From contig NC_017934.1 of the NCBI RefSeq assembly GCF_000147715.2, forward strand, positions 2,910,230 through 2,974,229: a stretch of DNA of 64,000 bases, written 5' to 3'. Position 1 is the first letter of the stretch; the number at the start of each line of letters is the position of its first letter. Shown one piece after another: positions 34,892-43,959 of the stretch. A program made the translations under genes and the position numbers. The notes under the pieces are model-generated. The model was not told the DNA's origin and searched no databases. It saw only the letters and a list, made by a program, of their open reading frames with translations. The stretch comes from Mesotoga prima MesG1.Ag.4.2. GTDB taxonomy: Bacteria > Thermotogota > Thermotogae > Petrotogales > Kosmotogaceae.

Positions 34892-35395
34892 CTAGGACAG
34901 GGATTTCAGGACCTGTCTGGCCCAGTTTGCACTTGCGTTGGCTGCGTACTTTACGCCGGAACCTATTGGATCGTAGAAATCTATGGCACCGACAATTTTG
35001 TTTTCCGAAAGCTTGCTCATCAACTCCTGGAAAACTATTCCCATTAGGCCCTCATGGGTACAAAATAGAGCGATGTTTTTATTGGAAAGCTTAGTTTTTC
35101 TAATGAAGCTTTCGACTGGCGGTGCGTAGCTCATTGCCCAAACCGGTGAACCAATAAAAATTAGGTCGTAACTGTCGGGATCAAGCAAAAAAGGTTCAAG
35201 ATCCGGCACAGGGTCCATGCTAACACTCTCCCCTTCCCAAATGTACTTCACTTTTCTTCCGCCACTTTTTTCCACCGGTTTTAGCTCGAGAAGATCGGCA
35301 TTGGTTTCGCCTGCAATTGATTCGGCAATTGACTTAGTACTTTCGTCATGAGAGTAATAAACAACTAGAACGTTCTTTCCATTTTCTACAGACAT
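34892..35395 (-). CDS. Flavodoxin-family protein
   Basis: 167 residues of flavodoxin fold. The FMN phosphate loop is YYSHDESTKSIAESIA, and the following parts LIFIGSPVWAMSYAPPVESF and IALFCTHEGLMG match the flavodoxin_4/NADPH-dependent FMN reductase-like group in which the second loop carries SPVWAM. Such proteins carry electrons or reduce quinones in the cytoplasm. GGAGGTCTGATTT precedes the ATG. It is flanked by a terminator and by the acetyltransferase gene 91 bases upstream. A second, distinct flavodoxin lies at 45095. Confidence 0.88.
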   Translation of the reverse strand: MSVENGKNVLVVYYSHDESTKSIAESIAGETNADLLELKPVEKSGGRKVKYIWEGESVSMDPVPDLEPFLLDPDSYDLIFIGSPVWAMSYAPPVESFIRKTKLSNKNIALFCTHEGLMGIVFQELMSKLSENKIVGAIDFYDPIGSGVKYAANASANWARQVLKSLS

Positions 35396-35486
35396 AAATC
35401 AGACCTCCAATTAATATCCGACTATTATTATCTATATTTATTCTCTCACATTTGACGTTGTTTTCATAGAACTATAGGGTCTTCGA

Positions 35487-35957
35487 CTAATCTTGAGCAA
35501 AACGCATTTCTGCATACTTTGTCTTGAATCCCATCTTTTTATAGAGAAACCTTGCAGGGTTATTCTCTTCAACATGCAGGGCAATATCGCCGTTGCATGT
35601 TCTCTTTATCTGTTTGATCAGTTTTTTGCCGATGCCTATGCCTCTGGCTTCTCTGTCAACCGCGATGTAAACGAGTATGTGTTCTGGTATATACTCCTTC
35701 ATCCCCGTGTCGTTTACTACAGAAGCACCAAGAATCCTCTCTCCATGTCTTGCAATAAGAACGAAGCCACCTTTACCCGCTTCGTTCGAGAAGGCATATT
35801 CAATGGATCTCCAAATTGCTTTTCTATCGTCACCGTACTCTTCAAGGTGAGTATGAAGGAAGTCCACGATTCTGTCGATTCCGATTTCCCTCTCGGCAGT
35901 TTCCATGTTCTCAAATCGATCAATAGTGATCTTCTCGTTTTTGGTTAGCAGCTTCAA
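35487..35957 (-). CDS. GNAT-family N-acetyltransferase
   Basis: 156 residues with a single GNAT domain. The core is GGFVLIARHGERILGASVV (strand 2-3), HILVYIAVDREARGIGIGKKLI with the acetyl-CoA loop R-G-I-G-I-G-K, and ALHVEENNPARFLYKKMGF (strand 5 to helix 4). It moves an acetyl group from acetyl-CoA to an unknown amine. The start is TTG 35957 after GGAGGTG. An extended -10 promoter lies about 50 bases upstream. Confidence 0.88.
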   Translation of the reverse strand: MKLLTKNEKITIDRFENMETAEREIGIDRIVDFLHTHLEEYGDDRKAIWRSIEYAFSNEAGKGGFVLIARHGERILGASVVNDTGMKEYIPEHILVYIAVDREARGIGIGKKLIKQIKRTCNGDIALHVEENNPARFLYKKMGFKTKYAEMRFAQD

Positions 35958-36004
35958 AAAAACACCTCCGTTTGAAATAGTTATTCGTTTGTATATCTAA
36001 TATA

Positions 36005-36033
36005 ATTATACCATCGTGAATTGTTAACAACTG
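36005..36033 (-). promoter_or_regulatory. Promoter of the GNAT gene, extended -10 type
   Basis: On the minus strand TGG directly precedes TATAAT (36005-36013), the same arrangement as at 2381-2389. CAGTTG at 36028-36033 is 17 bases upstream and a weak -35; GTTAAC lies within the spacer. Confidence 0.55.
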
Positions 36034-36125
36034 TAAAAGCTTATTATAGCGATCTCAACTATTTCGGCTGAAAAGGGATTACGGGAGGTGGCTTAACAAA
36101 ACCTTTGCCTTCATTAGAATACAAG

Positions 36126-36858
36126 TCAGTATAAACTACCGTCGGACTTTCTCTCTCAAGCCCTATTCAATGAGATATCTCCTCAGGAGAACTAATCATC
36201 GCAGAATCTCTTCAACTTCTCGTTTACCTCTTCCTTGTTGCATCTCAGCCCTGGCTCACAAACACCTGCGATCTCCCATGGCATTATTACCTGTCCTTCT
36301 TCCTCTTCGGAAATCTGATCATCGTACCGGAATCACTGAACTATTTCGCGAGCCGTCCGCTCGTTCACGCTCAGTAACCGCTTACCGCTCATCTACCGTA
36401 GCTGCGTTTCCATGTACATCTACTATTCTGTCTTCCTTGTTTACCCTGGGTTCAATCATCTCGTGAAGAAGAAGAAAGATCTTTGCCTGTCTAGCCTTTT
36501 CTCTTAGTCCGGATCTATGATTTCTAACGTGTAGTTGACTCAAGTTCAGTTCTTTTGAAATTTATTTGTTGCCCAGTGCTGCGCAAGAATACTCAATCAT
36601 TGTCTGCTGGTGTTCCGAGAGTCCGGTGTACTTCCTTTCATGCATGAGAATAGAGTGAAAGGGCGAAACACGGTTTCTAGATCTGTGTTCTTTCGCTGCC
36701 ATTTCGGCGTCCATAAGAACTTCATCGGGATTCCCAAAGATCGCTCCCTTCTTAAAAGACATTTCACATGTCAAACAGACATAGTCGGTGTTTAGAACTT
36801 TACAAGCGGCCTTCAATTCCTCATTGCTGCTTTCCCAGAGAAGTTCGGATGATTCCAT
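36126..36858 (-). pseudogene. Remnant of a DUF2087 helix-turn-helix regulator gene
   Basis: An ATG at 36858 follows GGGAGGTGAG, and about 98 codons read as the start of a known regulator type: NTDYVCLTCEMSFKKGAIFG, MAAKEHRSRNRVSPFHSIL, HERKYTGLSEHQQTMIEYSC. A TAA after ALGNK ends it. The rest can be followed downstream in broken frames: ELNLSQLHVRNHRSGLREKA (helix-turn-helix), RQAKIFLLLHEMIEPRV, IVDVHGNAATVDER, NKEEVNEKLKRFCDD and RRYLIE with a final SDGSLY, which is the DUF2087 end. At least three in-frame stops and two frame changes separate these parts. The intact family is a transcription regulator with a C-terminal DUF2087 domain. The first 98 codons could still be translated. Confidence 0.8.
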
Positions 36859-37025
36859 GAACTCACCTCCCGCTTGAGAGTGTGATAGATAATGATGACA
36901 GAGTGCAAACAAGAGAAGTGTGTGTTCGATCATAAGTAACTATGCAATTCACTCGTTTATCACAATACCTTGACGCCTTTGGGCCGTCAGGCAATGGTAG
37001 GTGAACAGGAGTTGATAACTATCGT

Positions 37026-37949
37026 TTATATTTCCAGTGCGAGAACTCTTCTCTTTAGCCGAAATTTGAATCCGGCTTCTTCATAGATCTTCTTTGCCGA
37101 GGTTCTGTCAGACGTCACCGATAGAATTGCCCGTGTCTTGCCCAGTTTCTTAAGGTATGTAAGAGAAGTCGCCAAAAGGGCTCTCGCCACACCCTTTCCT
37201 CTCCACTCCTGTACCACAAAGATTTCCTCAGTGTAGCACTTATCACTGTTTTGAGCATCGGGATAAATCATTACACTTCCTGCAATGTTTCCTCCGGCAT
37301 CGATGGCGGCAATTATTACGCCTTCTCGTCTCCATTCGGCTCTACTGAAGAAGTAATTGAGATACTTGTATTCTAGTGGGGAATCGGGAAAGCATATCTG
37401 CTCAACCCTGAGATACTGCAAAATCTCCGGCTCTCTTCTGGGTTTCAGCTTTGCGATATTCAAACCTTCAGGGAGACTATAAGAAGAAATCTCTTCACTG
37501 AGATCCTTCTCCATGTAAATAAAGTCGATCCAGTGAGTGAATCCTACAGAGGAAAAGAAATCACTCTTAGTCTTCTCGGTGTCGGCAATTTTTACACATA
37601 TTCGCTTCCCCGCGGCCGGAAAGAAGCCCTTCGTGGATTCGATAATCAAAGGAATCGAAGCTTTGTAAAGGGCAGACATTAGATCCGGATCTGCGAAGTG
37701 CTCGAGTATTATTTCGAGCCAAATGTGATGAAAGAACTCTCTTGAGAAATTCTGCCGGGCGAAGAATCTTGAGAATCCCAGAACCCTTCCATTATCGACT
37801 GCCAGAAGAATATTCTTTCTCCCGTTCAGCAAGGGATTTCTGAAATCGTCAGCTGTGAATTTCTCGGCATCCGGATGGTTTCTTTCGTAATCTAACTGAA
37901 TGTCTAACATCCTTTGCTTGAAGTCCTTTGAATAGCCCTGAATTTTCAC
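37026..37949 (-). CDS. Protein with two GNAT-type acetyltransferase domains
   Basis: 307 residues. The C-terminal half (from about residue 160) is a clear GNAT domain: GVIIAAIDAGGNIAGSVMIY, EEIFVVQEWRGKGVARALLA with the R-G-K-G-V-A acetyl-CoA loop, and SVTSDRTSAKKIYEEAGF. The N-terminal half has a degenerate GNAT fold (NILLAVDNGRVLGFSRFFAR) without the CoA loop. The substrate is unknown. The start GTG 37949 follows GCGGAGGTTC. It stands alone between the DUF2087 remnant and the DUF47 gene. Confidence 0.82.
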   Translation of the reverse strand: MKIQGYSKDFKQRMLDIQLDYERNHPDAEKFTADDFRNPLLNGRKNILLAVDNGRVLGFSRFFARQNFSREFFHHIWLEIILEHFADPDLMSALYKASIPLIIESTKGFFPAAGKRICVKIADTEKTKSDFFSSVGFTHWIDFIYMEKDLSEEISSYSLPEGLNIAKLKPRREPEILQYLRVEQICFPDSPLEYKYLNYFFSRAEWRREGVIIAAIDAGGNIAGSVMIYPDAQNSDKCYTEEIFVVQEWRGKGVARALLATSLTYLKKLGKTRAILSVTSDRTSAKKIYEEAGFKFRLKRRVLALEI

Positions 37950-38216
37950 TTATGAACCTCCGCTTGAATGATCTCAAAATGGATAAAGTGCTACTTCTCA
38001 TACTTATTAACAATCATCACTGATCAAACATCATCATCTTATCAAGTTACCCCGGATAACTCTGGGATAAAAGTGGCATAATATATAAATAATAGAATCT
38101 ACTAGAGTTTGTCAAGCGTTGCACAGAAAATCAAGTTCTTAGGGTGTGATGAAGTGAGGGAAAACAGAGACTCTAGTGGATTTGCAAGTATCTTGAAGCC
38201 CGGAGGTGGACCACTA

Positions 38217-38858
38217 ATGTTTTTTGGTAAGAAAGAAGTGGCGATTATTCAACTTTTCCACGAGCACCTGGATTTCATCTCAAAGACTCTGGAGAACCTT
38301 GAAAAGGTCTTTCTTGCCATTGAGAGTGAGGATTCTATGTCGATAGAGATTTACGCGGAAGAGGTAAGAAAAATGGAATCGGCTGCAGATGCAAAGAGGC
38401 GCGAGATGGAAAATTCCATGTATCAAGGGGCCTTCCTCCCCAATTTTCGTGGAGATTTTCTCGGCCTTGCAGAAACGTTCGATAAGGTGGCTAATGAAGC
38501 GGAAAATGTTGTTGACCAGATAATACTGCAACATCTCTCGGTACCTCCAGAGCTCAGGAATGATCTGCTAAAACAGGCTCAGCTGGCAATTAAAACATAT
38601 GAAGTATCGAAGGAGGCAGCCCTAAACCTCTTTCAGGAGTTGAGTGTAGCCGAGGAGATGATAAAAGAAACGGAACGTCTCGAGAACGTTGAGGACAGCC
38701 ACGAGCGGGCACTTATAAAAAGGATCTTTGAAATGGATCTCACACTTGCCGAGAAGAGGCAGCTGCGGGAACTGGTTCTTTCGATTGGTGATATAGCTAA
38801 TTATTCGGAGGATTGCTCCGACCGTATGGAAATCATCGTTCTAAAAAGAAGAGTCTAG
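38217..38858 (+). CDS. DUF47 (PhoU-like) phosphate-transport accessory protein
   Basis: 213 residues, all helical, of the DUF47/YkaA family: IIQLFHEHLDFISKTLENLE, KMESAADAKRREMENSMYQG, LPNFRGDFLGLAETFDKVAN and EDCSDRMEIIVLKRRV, where the E/DxxxD motifs bind iron clusters in PhoU-type proteins. Members usually accompany a PiT phosphate permease and control it. Here the permease gene lies on the opposite strand, end to end. ATG 38217 follows CGGAGGTGG; the frame is open further up but the added 36 residues do not fit the family. Confidence 0.9.
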   Translation: MFFGKKEVAIIQLFHEHLDFISKTLENLEKVFLAIESEDSMSIEIYAEEVRKMESAADAKRREMENSMYQGAFLPNFRGDFLGLAETFDKVANEAENVVDQIILQHLSVPPELRNDLLKQAQLAIKTYEVSKEAALNLFQELSVAEEMIKETERLENVEDSHERALIKRIFEMDLTLAEKRQLRELVLSIGDIANYSEDCSDRMEIIVLKRRV

Positions 38859-39794
38859 TTAGAAGAGCCCCTTAACGGCATTGACAATCAAATAAAGCCC
38901 AAGGGATACGAATCCGGCGATCAACGGAGTTTGTAACCATCCTAGAGCGATATTTCGTAGGATCTTGAAGTTAATGTCGCTGGAACCTCTTGCAAGGCCT
39001 GCACCAATTACTGCACCAACTATTGCCTGAGAAGTTGAAACTGGAACTCCTATTACAGCAAAAACCCACACAGTTATCGCTTGGGAAAGCACGGCTATCA
39101 CAGCGGAGAAATGATCGAGCAACGTAATCTGCTTTCCGACAGTGAGCATAACTCTCTTGCTGAATGTCAGGACGCCAAGGGCAATACTTAGTCCACCGAC
39201 TAGCGCGGCGGTTTCGTAGGGAATTATGCCTGCTAACGGGCCGGTGACGTTAGCGACGTTGTTTGCACCAAGAGCATATGAGCCGTACGCACCTATAATC
39301 AGTGCTCCAATCTTAAGTGAAAGATCCTGAGCCTGTATTGTCTTTATTCTTCTGAATAGAATCGCAGATAACTTGTAGAGAAAGAATGAACCAATGGCTG
39401 CCCCTATAGGGGTGACTATCCAGCAGATGACTACTTTAGTTAGAACCGACCAGTCAACTGTTGAGTTTAGGATCCCTATCCCCAGAATTGCCCCCATCAT
39501 TGCTTGGGAGGAAGAGGAAGGGATTCCCAGATATGTCATTATTGTCATTGAAAGAGCAGCTCCAATTGTGCTTACAGAAGCAGTTAGAAGTGTCTGACTG
39601 CTAACACTGGAGATTGTTTCCAGTCCCCTGGAACCCTCCAGGAGCGCACCAATAACTATGAAAATAGCAGAGAGCACCACCGCGACGCGGTATTTTACGA
39701 GACCTGAAGTAACCGCTGTTCCATATACGTTTGCAGCGTCATTCGCACCCAAAGCCCAGCCGAAAACAACAGCAGGTATTATCGCAAAAAACAT
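38859..39794 (-). CDS. pit: PiT-family inorganic phosphate permease
   Basis: About 311 residues with some ten membrane segments and the two inverted PiT signatures GWALGANDAANVYGTAVTSG near the N-terminus and SYALGANNVANVTGPLAGI in the second half. Motifs TYLGIPSSSSQAMMGAILGI and VPVSTSQAIVGAVIGAGLAR repeat likewise. It moves phosphate with a cation across the inner membrane. ATG 39794 is preferred because TTGGAGG lies in front of it. Its stop codon abuts that of the DUF47 gene on the other strand. Confidence 0.94.
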   Translation of the reverse strand: MFFAIIPAVVFGWALGANDAANVYGTAVTSGLVKYRVAVVLSAIFIVIGALLEGSRGLETISSVSSQTLLTASVSTIGAALSMTIMTYLGIPSSSSQAMMGAILGIGILNSTVDWSVLTKVVICWIVTPIGAAIGSFFLYKLSAILFRRIKTIQAQDLSLKIGALIIGAYGSYALGANNVANVTGPLAGIIPYETAALVGGLSIALGVLTFSKRVMLTVGKQITLLDHFSAVIAVLSQAITVWVFAVIGVPVSTSQAIVGAVIGAGLARGSSDINFKILRNIALGWLQTPLIAGFVSLGLYLIVNAVKGLF

Positions 39795-39932
39795 AATAGC
39801 CTCCAACAGGAGAATGGAAATTTGATTGATTATATCACGGCCGTTAATAGATTCGAAGCCGCTTTGGGGATTTGATTAAAGATCAAAGTCGGCAGAAATA
39901 CGGATAAGAAAGATTTATTGGAGCTGACACTA

Positions 39933-40739
39933 CTAGAACTCAATGAAGACAAGTTCCGGTAGACTTGCGAGTCTGCCAGGAAACCAGCCGCCAACTCCTC
40001 GAGTTACAAAGACCTTTGTCCCATTGATCTGATAGAGACCTCTGAAGAAATCTCCGCTGAAGCGTCTTGTGCTCTTAAGAATGGCTTCAGTTAACCAGGG
40101 GATGTAGAACTGACCGCCGTGAGTATGCCCAGCAAGAACGAGGTCAAAATCCTTCAAAACGTCTTCGCGTTCTTCAAGAAGATTTGGAGCGTGAACCATC
40201 AGTATCTTGAGATCGTAGTCATCTTCCGGAAGAAACTTTGTCCATGAGAAGTAGTGATGTGAAGGAGTTCCCGTTAGTCCCAGTTTCTTATCTGAGATCT
40301 GAATTTTAGCTGAGTTTGCATGAACAACATTTATTCCTGCTTCCTCATACACTTTCTGCATCGTAGTCGTTTCCGACTCTTCCCAGTTGCCATAAACTGC
40401 GTATACAGGCGCAATTGCTGTAAGTTCGGATAGAAAGCTCTCCATGTATTCCATATCCGTGTACGGAGCCAGAACATCTCCGCCAAAAAGAATCAAATCG
40501 ACTCCCTCATCCGCGAACTTCTCGAGAATACGATCGTGGAGCGGCTTTTTCGTCCATATATGAATATCGGCAAAAAAGGCGATCTTCACTGAGGGGTCAT
40601 CGGAAAAAGTAAGCCTCTCAACCGTCAAAATGTTAGGTTCGATTAAAAACACATAGGCAATGACGCAAGCAAAAACCAACCAGAATTTCCAATGCTTCAA
40701 GAGAAACCTTCCCCAAACAGTTTTGTCGTGCGTTAACAT
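39933..40739 (-). CDS. Membrane-anchored metallophosphoesterase (YkuE-like)
   Basis: 268 residues. One membrane segment (WLVFACVIAYVFLIE, residues 19-34) anchors a calcineurin-type phosphoesterase domain with ADIHIW, LFGGDVLAP, VYGNWEES, ILMVHAPNL and LAGHTHGGQFY. The metal residues Asp, His, Asp, Asn, His, His and His are present, but the third motif has Trp where most members have the catalytic His (GNHE). YkuE-type enzymes act on lipid-linked phosphates at the membrane. It is the last gene of the plsY-glycosyltransferase-phosphoesterase group, 36 bases after the glycosyltransferase, which supports a lipid substrate. Confidence 0.85.
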   Translation of the reverse strand: MLTHDKTVWGRFLLKHWKFWLVFACVIAYVFLIEPNILTVERLTFSDDPSVKIAFFADIHIWTKKPLHDRILEKFADEGVDLILFGGDVLAPYTDMEYMESFLSELTAIAPVYAVYGNWEESETTTMQKVYEEAGINVVHANSAKIQISDKKLGLTGTPSHHYFSWTKFLPEDDYDLKILMVHAPNLLEEREDVLKDFDLVLAGHTHGGQFYIPWLTEAILKSTRRFSGDFFRGLYQINGTKVFVTRGVGGWFPGRLASLPELVFIEF

Positions 40740-40774
40740 TTTACATTATTGTTGGGCCGTACCGATCTGTTTCA

Positions 40775-41932
40775 CTAAATAAATCGTGATTTCTTCTTTA
40801 CAAGGGCCCTACCTTTCCATTTCGTACATCCAAAGAAGTGAAAGATAATCGATAGATAACCAATGATAGATGAGATCGTTGCGATAAGCGGATATAAAAC
40901 GACAACTAAAGGCGAAAGACCGAACTTCGCACTTGCGAGAAACCAGAAGATTATTGAAAACAACACGCTAACCGTTGAGGAAATGCCAATTGTAGGTGAA
41001 GTAACCGCACCGGAAATGAATAGAATTAACATTACCAAAGGGAAAAGGTTTATCGTAAGTATCCATGTCCAAACAAAAATCGCCGGAATCAAGCGATATT
41101 CGAATAGGGCGAAGTAGTTCTTGAGAAAACCCACACAAGCATCTTTGAAACTCTCATACATTTTGCACTCAACAAGGTCTGAGGCATTGTAAAGCCTCCA
41201 CTTCATTCCTGCCTTCTTAATCAGCTTTCCAAGAGAAAGGTCATCTACTCCATGGTCTCTTACGGACTCATGTCCACCAATAGAACAATATGACTTCTTC
41301 CTGAACATCATGAATTGCCCACAGGTGACAGAAAGTGCTTGAAACTTGGTTCTGTAGGCTAAGGCCAAGGGGAAAATCGACAATATGCTGTGCACCATGA
41401 AGGGCACCGTCAACAATTCTCCCAAGGTATCGGTTCTTTCTTTGACTACCGCCGAAAGCAAATCCAGATCTTCTATCTGCATTGCTTTGACTGCAAAGGA
41501 GACAGTCGACGGCGAGTGCACAGTATCCGCATCTGTAAAAAAGAGGATCTCCCCCTTTGCTTCCATTGAAAGTTGATTGCATGCCCAGTGTTTACCAAGC
41601 CAACCCTTGGGCAACGCCTTCCCTTTGATTATTCTTAAATTGTCGGAATTCTTTGCCAGTGATTGCAGGATTTCCATCGTCCTGTCGGAAGAGCAGTCTT
41701 CAAGCACTATTACCTCGATATTGCTGTAGTCCTGGTTAAGGAGAGACGTAACACATGCAAAGATATTCTTCTCCTCATTTCTGGCGGGGATCAAAATGGA
41801 AACCATTGGTCCAGGAATGGCTTTCTTTAAGCGACTCATTCTCTTAATCACGAAAAGATTTGAAAGAGTAATTACTAGCATGATTCCGAGAAAGACAGAA
41901 ATCGAGATAGACTGAGATTGAAGAAAGCCCAT
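40775..41932 (-). CDS. Membrane-bound family 2 glycosyltransferase
   Basis: About 385 residues. An N-terminal membrane segment, a GT-A catalytic domain (VSILIPARNEEKNIFACVTS, VIVLEDCSSDRTMEILQSL, ILFFTDADTVHSP with the DxD motif, a later GGHESVRDHGVDDLSLGKLI acceptor block) and three or four C-terminal membrane helices. This build is seen in carotenoid and glycolipid glycosyltransferases such as CrtQ. A role in making a glycolipid together with PlsY is plausible. ATG 41932 follows GGAGGGAAGTG and overlaps the end of plsY. Confidence 0.88.
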   Translation of the reverse strand: MGFLQSQSISISVFLGIMLVITLSNLFVIKRMSRLKKAIPGPMVSILIPARNEEKNIFACVTSLLNQDYSNIEVIVLEDCSSDRTMEILQSLAKNSDNLRIIKGKALPKGWLGKHWACNQLSMEAKGEILFFTDADTVHSPSTVSFAVKAMQIEDLDLLSAVVKERTDTLGELLTVPFMVHSILSIFPLALAYRTKFQALSVTCGQFMMFRKKSYCSIGGHESVRDHGVDDLSLGKLIKKAGMKWRLYNASDLVECKMYESFKDACVGFLKNYFALFEYRLIPAIFVWTWILTINLFPLVMLILFISGAVTSPTIGISSTVSVLFSIIFWFLASAKFGLSPLVVVLYPLIATISSIIGYLSIIFHFFGCTKWKGRALVKKKSRFI

Positions 41933-41933
41933 C

Positions 41934-42521
41934 TCACTTCCCTCCAAAAAACTTTAGCTTTATTGGAAAGACCAACTGATCTCTGTGCTTGAAGGCAAGT
42001 AGAGAAGTATTGAGTATCCATGTCAGGGTAAGAACCAAATTTCTTTGAACAAGTAGAAGTGCAAGAAGGCCAAACATGCTTAGAATGACCTTCCAACCAT
42101 CTGTGCTGGGTACCAGAATAAACGTAAAAAACAACATTAACACACCGATTATCGTCGGCCCGACCCACAAGGTCAATCCTGACCAAATACCGAAAGAAAC
42201 CGCGACTGCCTTTCCTCCTTTCATTCCCAGGAATGGGGAAAAGGCGTGTCCCAAGACGGGCGAAATCGCGACAGGGACAAGTCCTAGGCCTGAAATATCC
42301 CCAATAGAGCACGCTAGCAATACAGGAAAATACCCCTTAGAATAGTCAAGTGCCATCGCAATCAACCCCAGAATAATACCTGCGCCTCTAATTACATTTG
42401 ATGAGCCGGGATTGCCGTCGGCGATTTCCGATATTCTCTTACCGGTAGTTTTCTCATAGAGGATTTTTGAGTACATTATTGATCCGGAAAGAAAGCCCAA
42501 AGCTGTCCACAAAAGAAACAT
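41934..42521 (-). CDS. plsY: Glycerol-3-phosphate acyltransferase PlsY
   Basis: 195 residues, with five membrane segments. The three PlsY motifs are visible: GFLSGSIMYSKIL near the N-terminus, DGNPGSSNVIRGAG, and LGHAFSPFLGMKGGKAVA, where His and the Lys-Gly-Gly-Lys loop bind the acyl phosphate and glycerol phosphate. It makes lysophosphatidate from acyl phosphate at the inner membrane. ATAGGAGGATTGGATC precedes the ATG. It is the first gene of a three-gene lipid operon. It is shorter than or equal to typical PlsY and lacks none of the motifs. Confidence 0.92.
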   Translation of the reverse strand: MFLLWTALGFLSGSIMYSKILYEKTTGKRISEIADGNPGSSNVIRGAGIILGLIAMALDYSKGYFPVLLACSIGDISGLGLVPVAISPVLGHAFSPFLGMKGGKAVAVSFGIWSGLTLWVGPTIIGVLMLFFTFILVPSTDGWKVILSMFGLLALLLVQRNLVLTLTWILNTSLLAFKHRDQLVFPIKLKFFGGK

Positions 42522-42692
42522 GATCCAATCCTCCTATGTAAAAAACGCAATACTCCCCTTTCCGTTCGCCCTCACTGAACATTATGCAAAGCTGACCGCT
42601 ACCGAAGCTTCATATTAGGATTATACAGAATCTCCGCTCCATAGTTCGATAGTAAAATTCATCTTTGCTGGTACCGATAGAACTTCAGTCGA

Positions 42693-42701
42693 TGGTACAA
42701 T
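42693..42701 (+). promoter_or_regulatory. Extended -10 element before the S41-iadA operon
   Basis: TGG directly precedes TACAAT, 28 bases before the S41 start codon. No good -35 is seen. Confidence 0.45.
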
Positions 42702-42729
42702 CTCATCGAAACTTGAAAGGATGGTGAAG

Positions 42730-43959
42730 ATGAAGCGAATCCAGTTTATAGGTATCATTTTGATCATGTGGACAGCCACATTTTCAGTACAGAATCTCGC
42801 TGATCTCTCTTCCGAAGACTGGATAGAGGATATCGAGTATCTTGAAGAAAGGCTGATCAGCATTCATCCCAATCCCTTCTTCAGGATAGATCGGGGGGTC
42901 TTTCAAACTTCGATTGAAGCCCTTGAGCAAAGTCTTGAAGAGTTGTCATGGTACGAAATTTACACAAGACTGACGGAAATCGTTGCATCGATTGGAGATG
43001 GACATACGGTTGTCTATCCTCAAGGAAGTTCCACGCTCTATCCGATATATACTTACTGGTTCAGTGACGGTCTCTACATAATTGCTACATCGGAGAGTGA
43101 ACAGAGACTTCTTAATTCGAAAGTCCTCGAAATATCCGGCATGAAAGTTGATGATGCTTTGAAAGCCCTTAGAAGAGTTGTGTCTCACGACAACGAATGG
43201 GGTTTCATGAATTCTCACTCTGACTATTTGAACAAACCCGAGATCATGATGGGTCTTGGACTTGCCGACAAAGACGGAAATCTGGTTCTTAAGGTGGAAA
43301 ACAACGGAGTTGTCAATGAAGTACTCGTTGAGCCTCAGAATACTGGATTCCAGTGGGTTCAGAAGAGAATAGAAGAAATCGACAGAACTTACATTGGAAG
43401 GAAGTACTGGTATCAGTATTACCCTGACTCAAAGATACTGCATTTCCATTACGCGTCATGTGGCTCAGAAAAAGGAAATCCGTTCATTTTTTTCAACTTC
43501 GAAATGTTTCTTTTTACATGGACCAATGCAGTAGACAAATTAGTTATTGATCTTAGAGGAAACGGAGGAGGTAGCTCAGCCATTCTGGAACCCTTCATCC
43601 TAAGAATGATGATAGATTGGAGGCTGAACAGAACGGGCAAGCTCTTCGTTCTAATCGATCGTGGAACTTTCTCTTCGGCAGTTCTCAATGCCATTTCTCT
43701 GAAAAAGCGCACAAATGCGATCTTTGTGGGAGAACCAACGGGAGGCAGTCCGAGGCATTATGGTGAAGTGAAGAGATTCGTCTTACCCAACTCCGGAATA
43801 TCTGTAAGTTGTTCAAGCACTTACTGGAGAACAACTTCCGATACATCACCGGCTTTCATGCCAGATATCATTGCTATTAGATCTTTTGAGGACTACTACT
43901 ATATGCGAGATCTGGCAATGGAGGCAGTTGAATCCTATAGAACCGAAAAGGAGGAATAA
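42730..43959 (+). CDS. S41-family (tail-specific protease-like) secreted peptidase
   Basis: About 409 residues. An N-terminal signal or anchor (IQFIGIILIMWTATFSV) is followed by a helical cap (EDIEYLEERLISIHPNPFFR) and an S41 domain: LVIDLRGNGGGSSAILEPFI, VLIDRGTFSSAVLNAISLKK with the likely nucleophile Ser, and FVGEPTGGSPRHYGEVKRF. No PDZ domain is obvious. It probably cuts peptides outside the membrane. ATG 42730 is chosen since AAGGATGGTG lies before it. It touches iadA, which would process isoaspartyl peptides, so the pair could handle damaged or odd peptides. Confidence 0.82.
   Translation: MKRIQFIGIILIMWTATFSVQNLADLSSEDWIEDIEYLEERLISIHPNPFFRIDRGVFQTSIEALEQSLEELSWYEIYTRLTEIVASIGDGHTVVYPQGSSTLYPIYTYWFSDGLYIIATSESEQRLLNSKVLEISGMKVDDALKALRRVVSHDNEWGFMNSHSDYLNKPEIMMGLGLADKDGNLVLKVENNGVVNEVLVEPQNTGFQWVQKRIEEIDRTYIGRKYWYQYYPDSKILHFHYASCGSEKGNPFIFFNFEMFLFTWTNAVDKLVIDLRGNGGGSSAILEPFILRMMIDWRLNRTGKLFVLIDRGTFSSAVLNAISLKKRTNAIFVGEPTGGSPRHYGEVKRFVLPNSGISVSCSSTYWRTTSDTSPAFMPDIIAIRSFEDYYYMRDLAMEAVESYRTEKEE

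Noticed and set aside
36170..36466. Plus-strand 98-codon frame
   Set aside because: It is the antisense shadow of the DUF2087 remnant, which explains the sequence on the minus strand far better.
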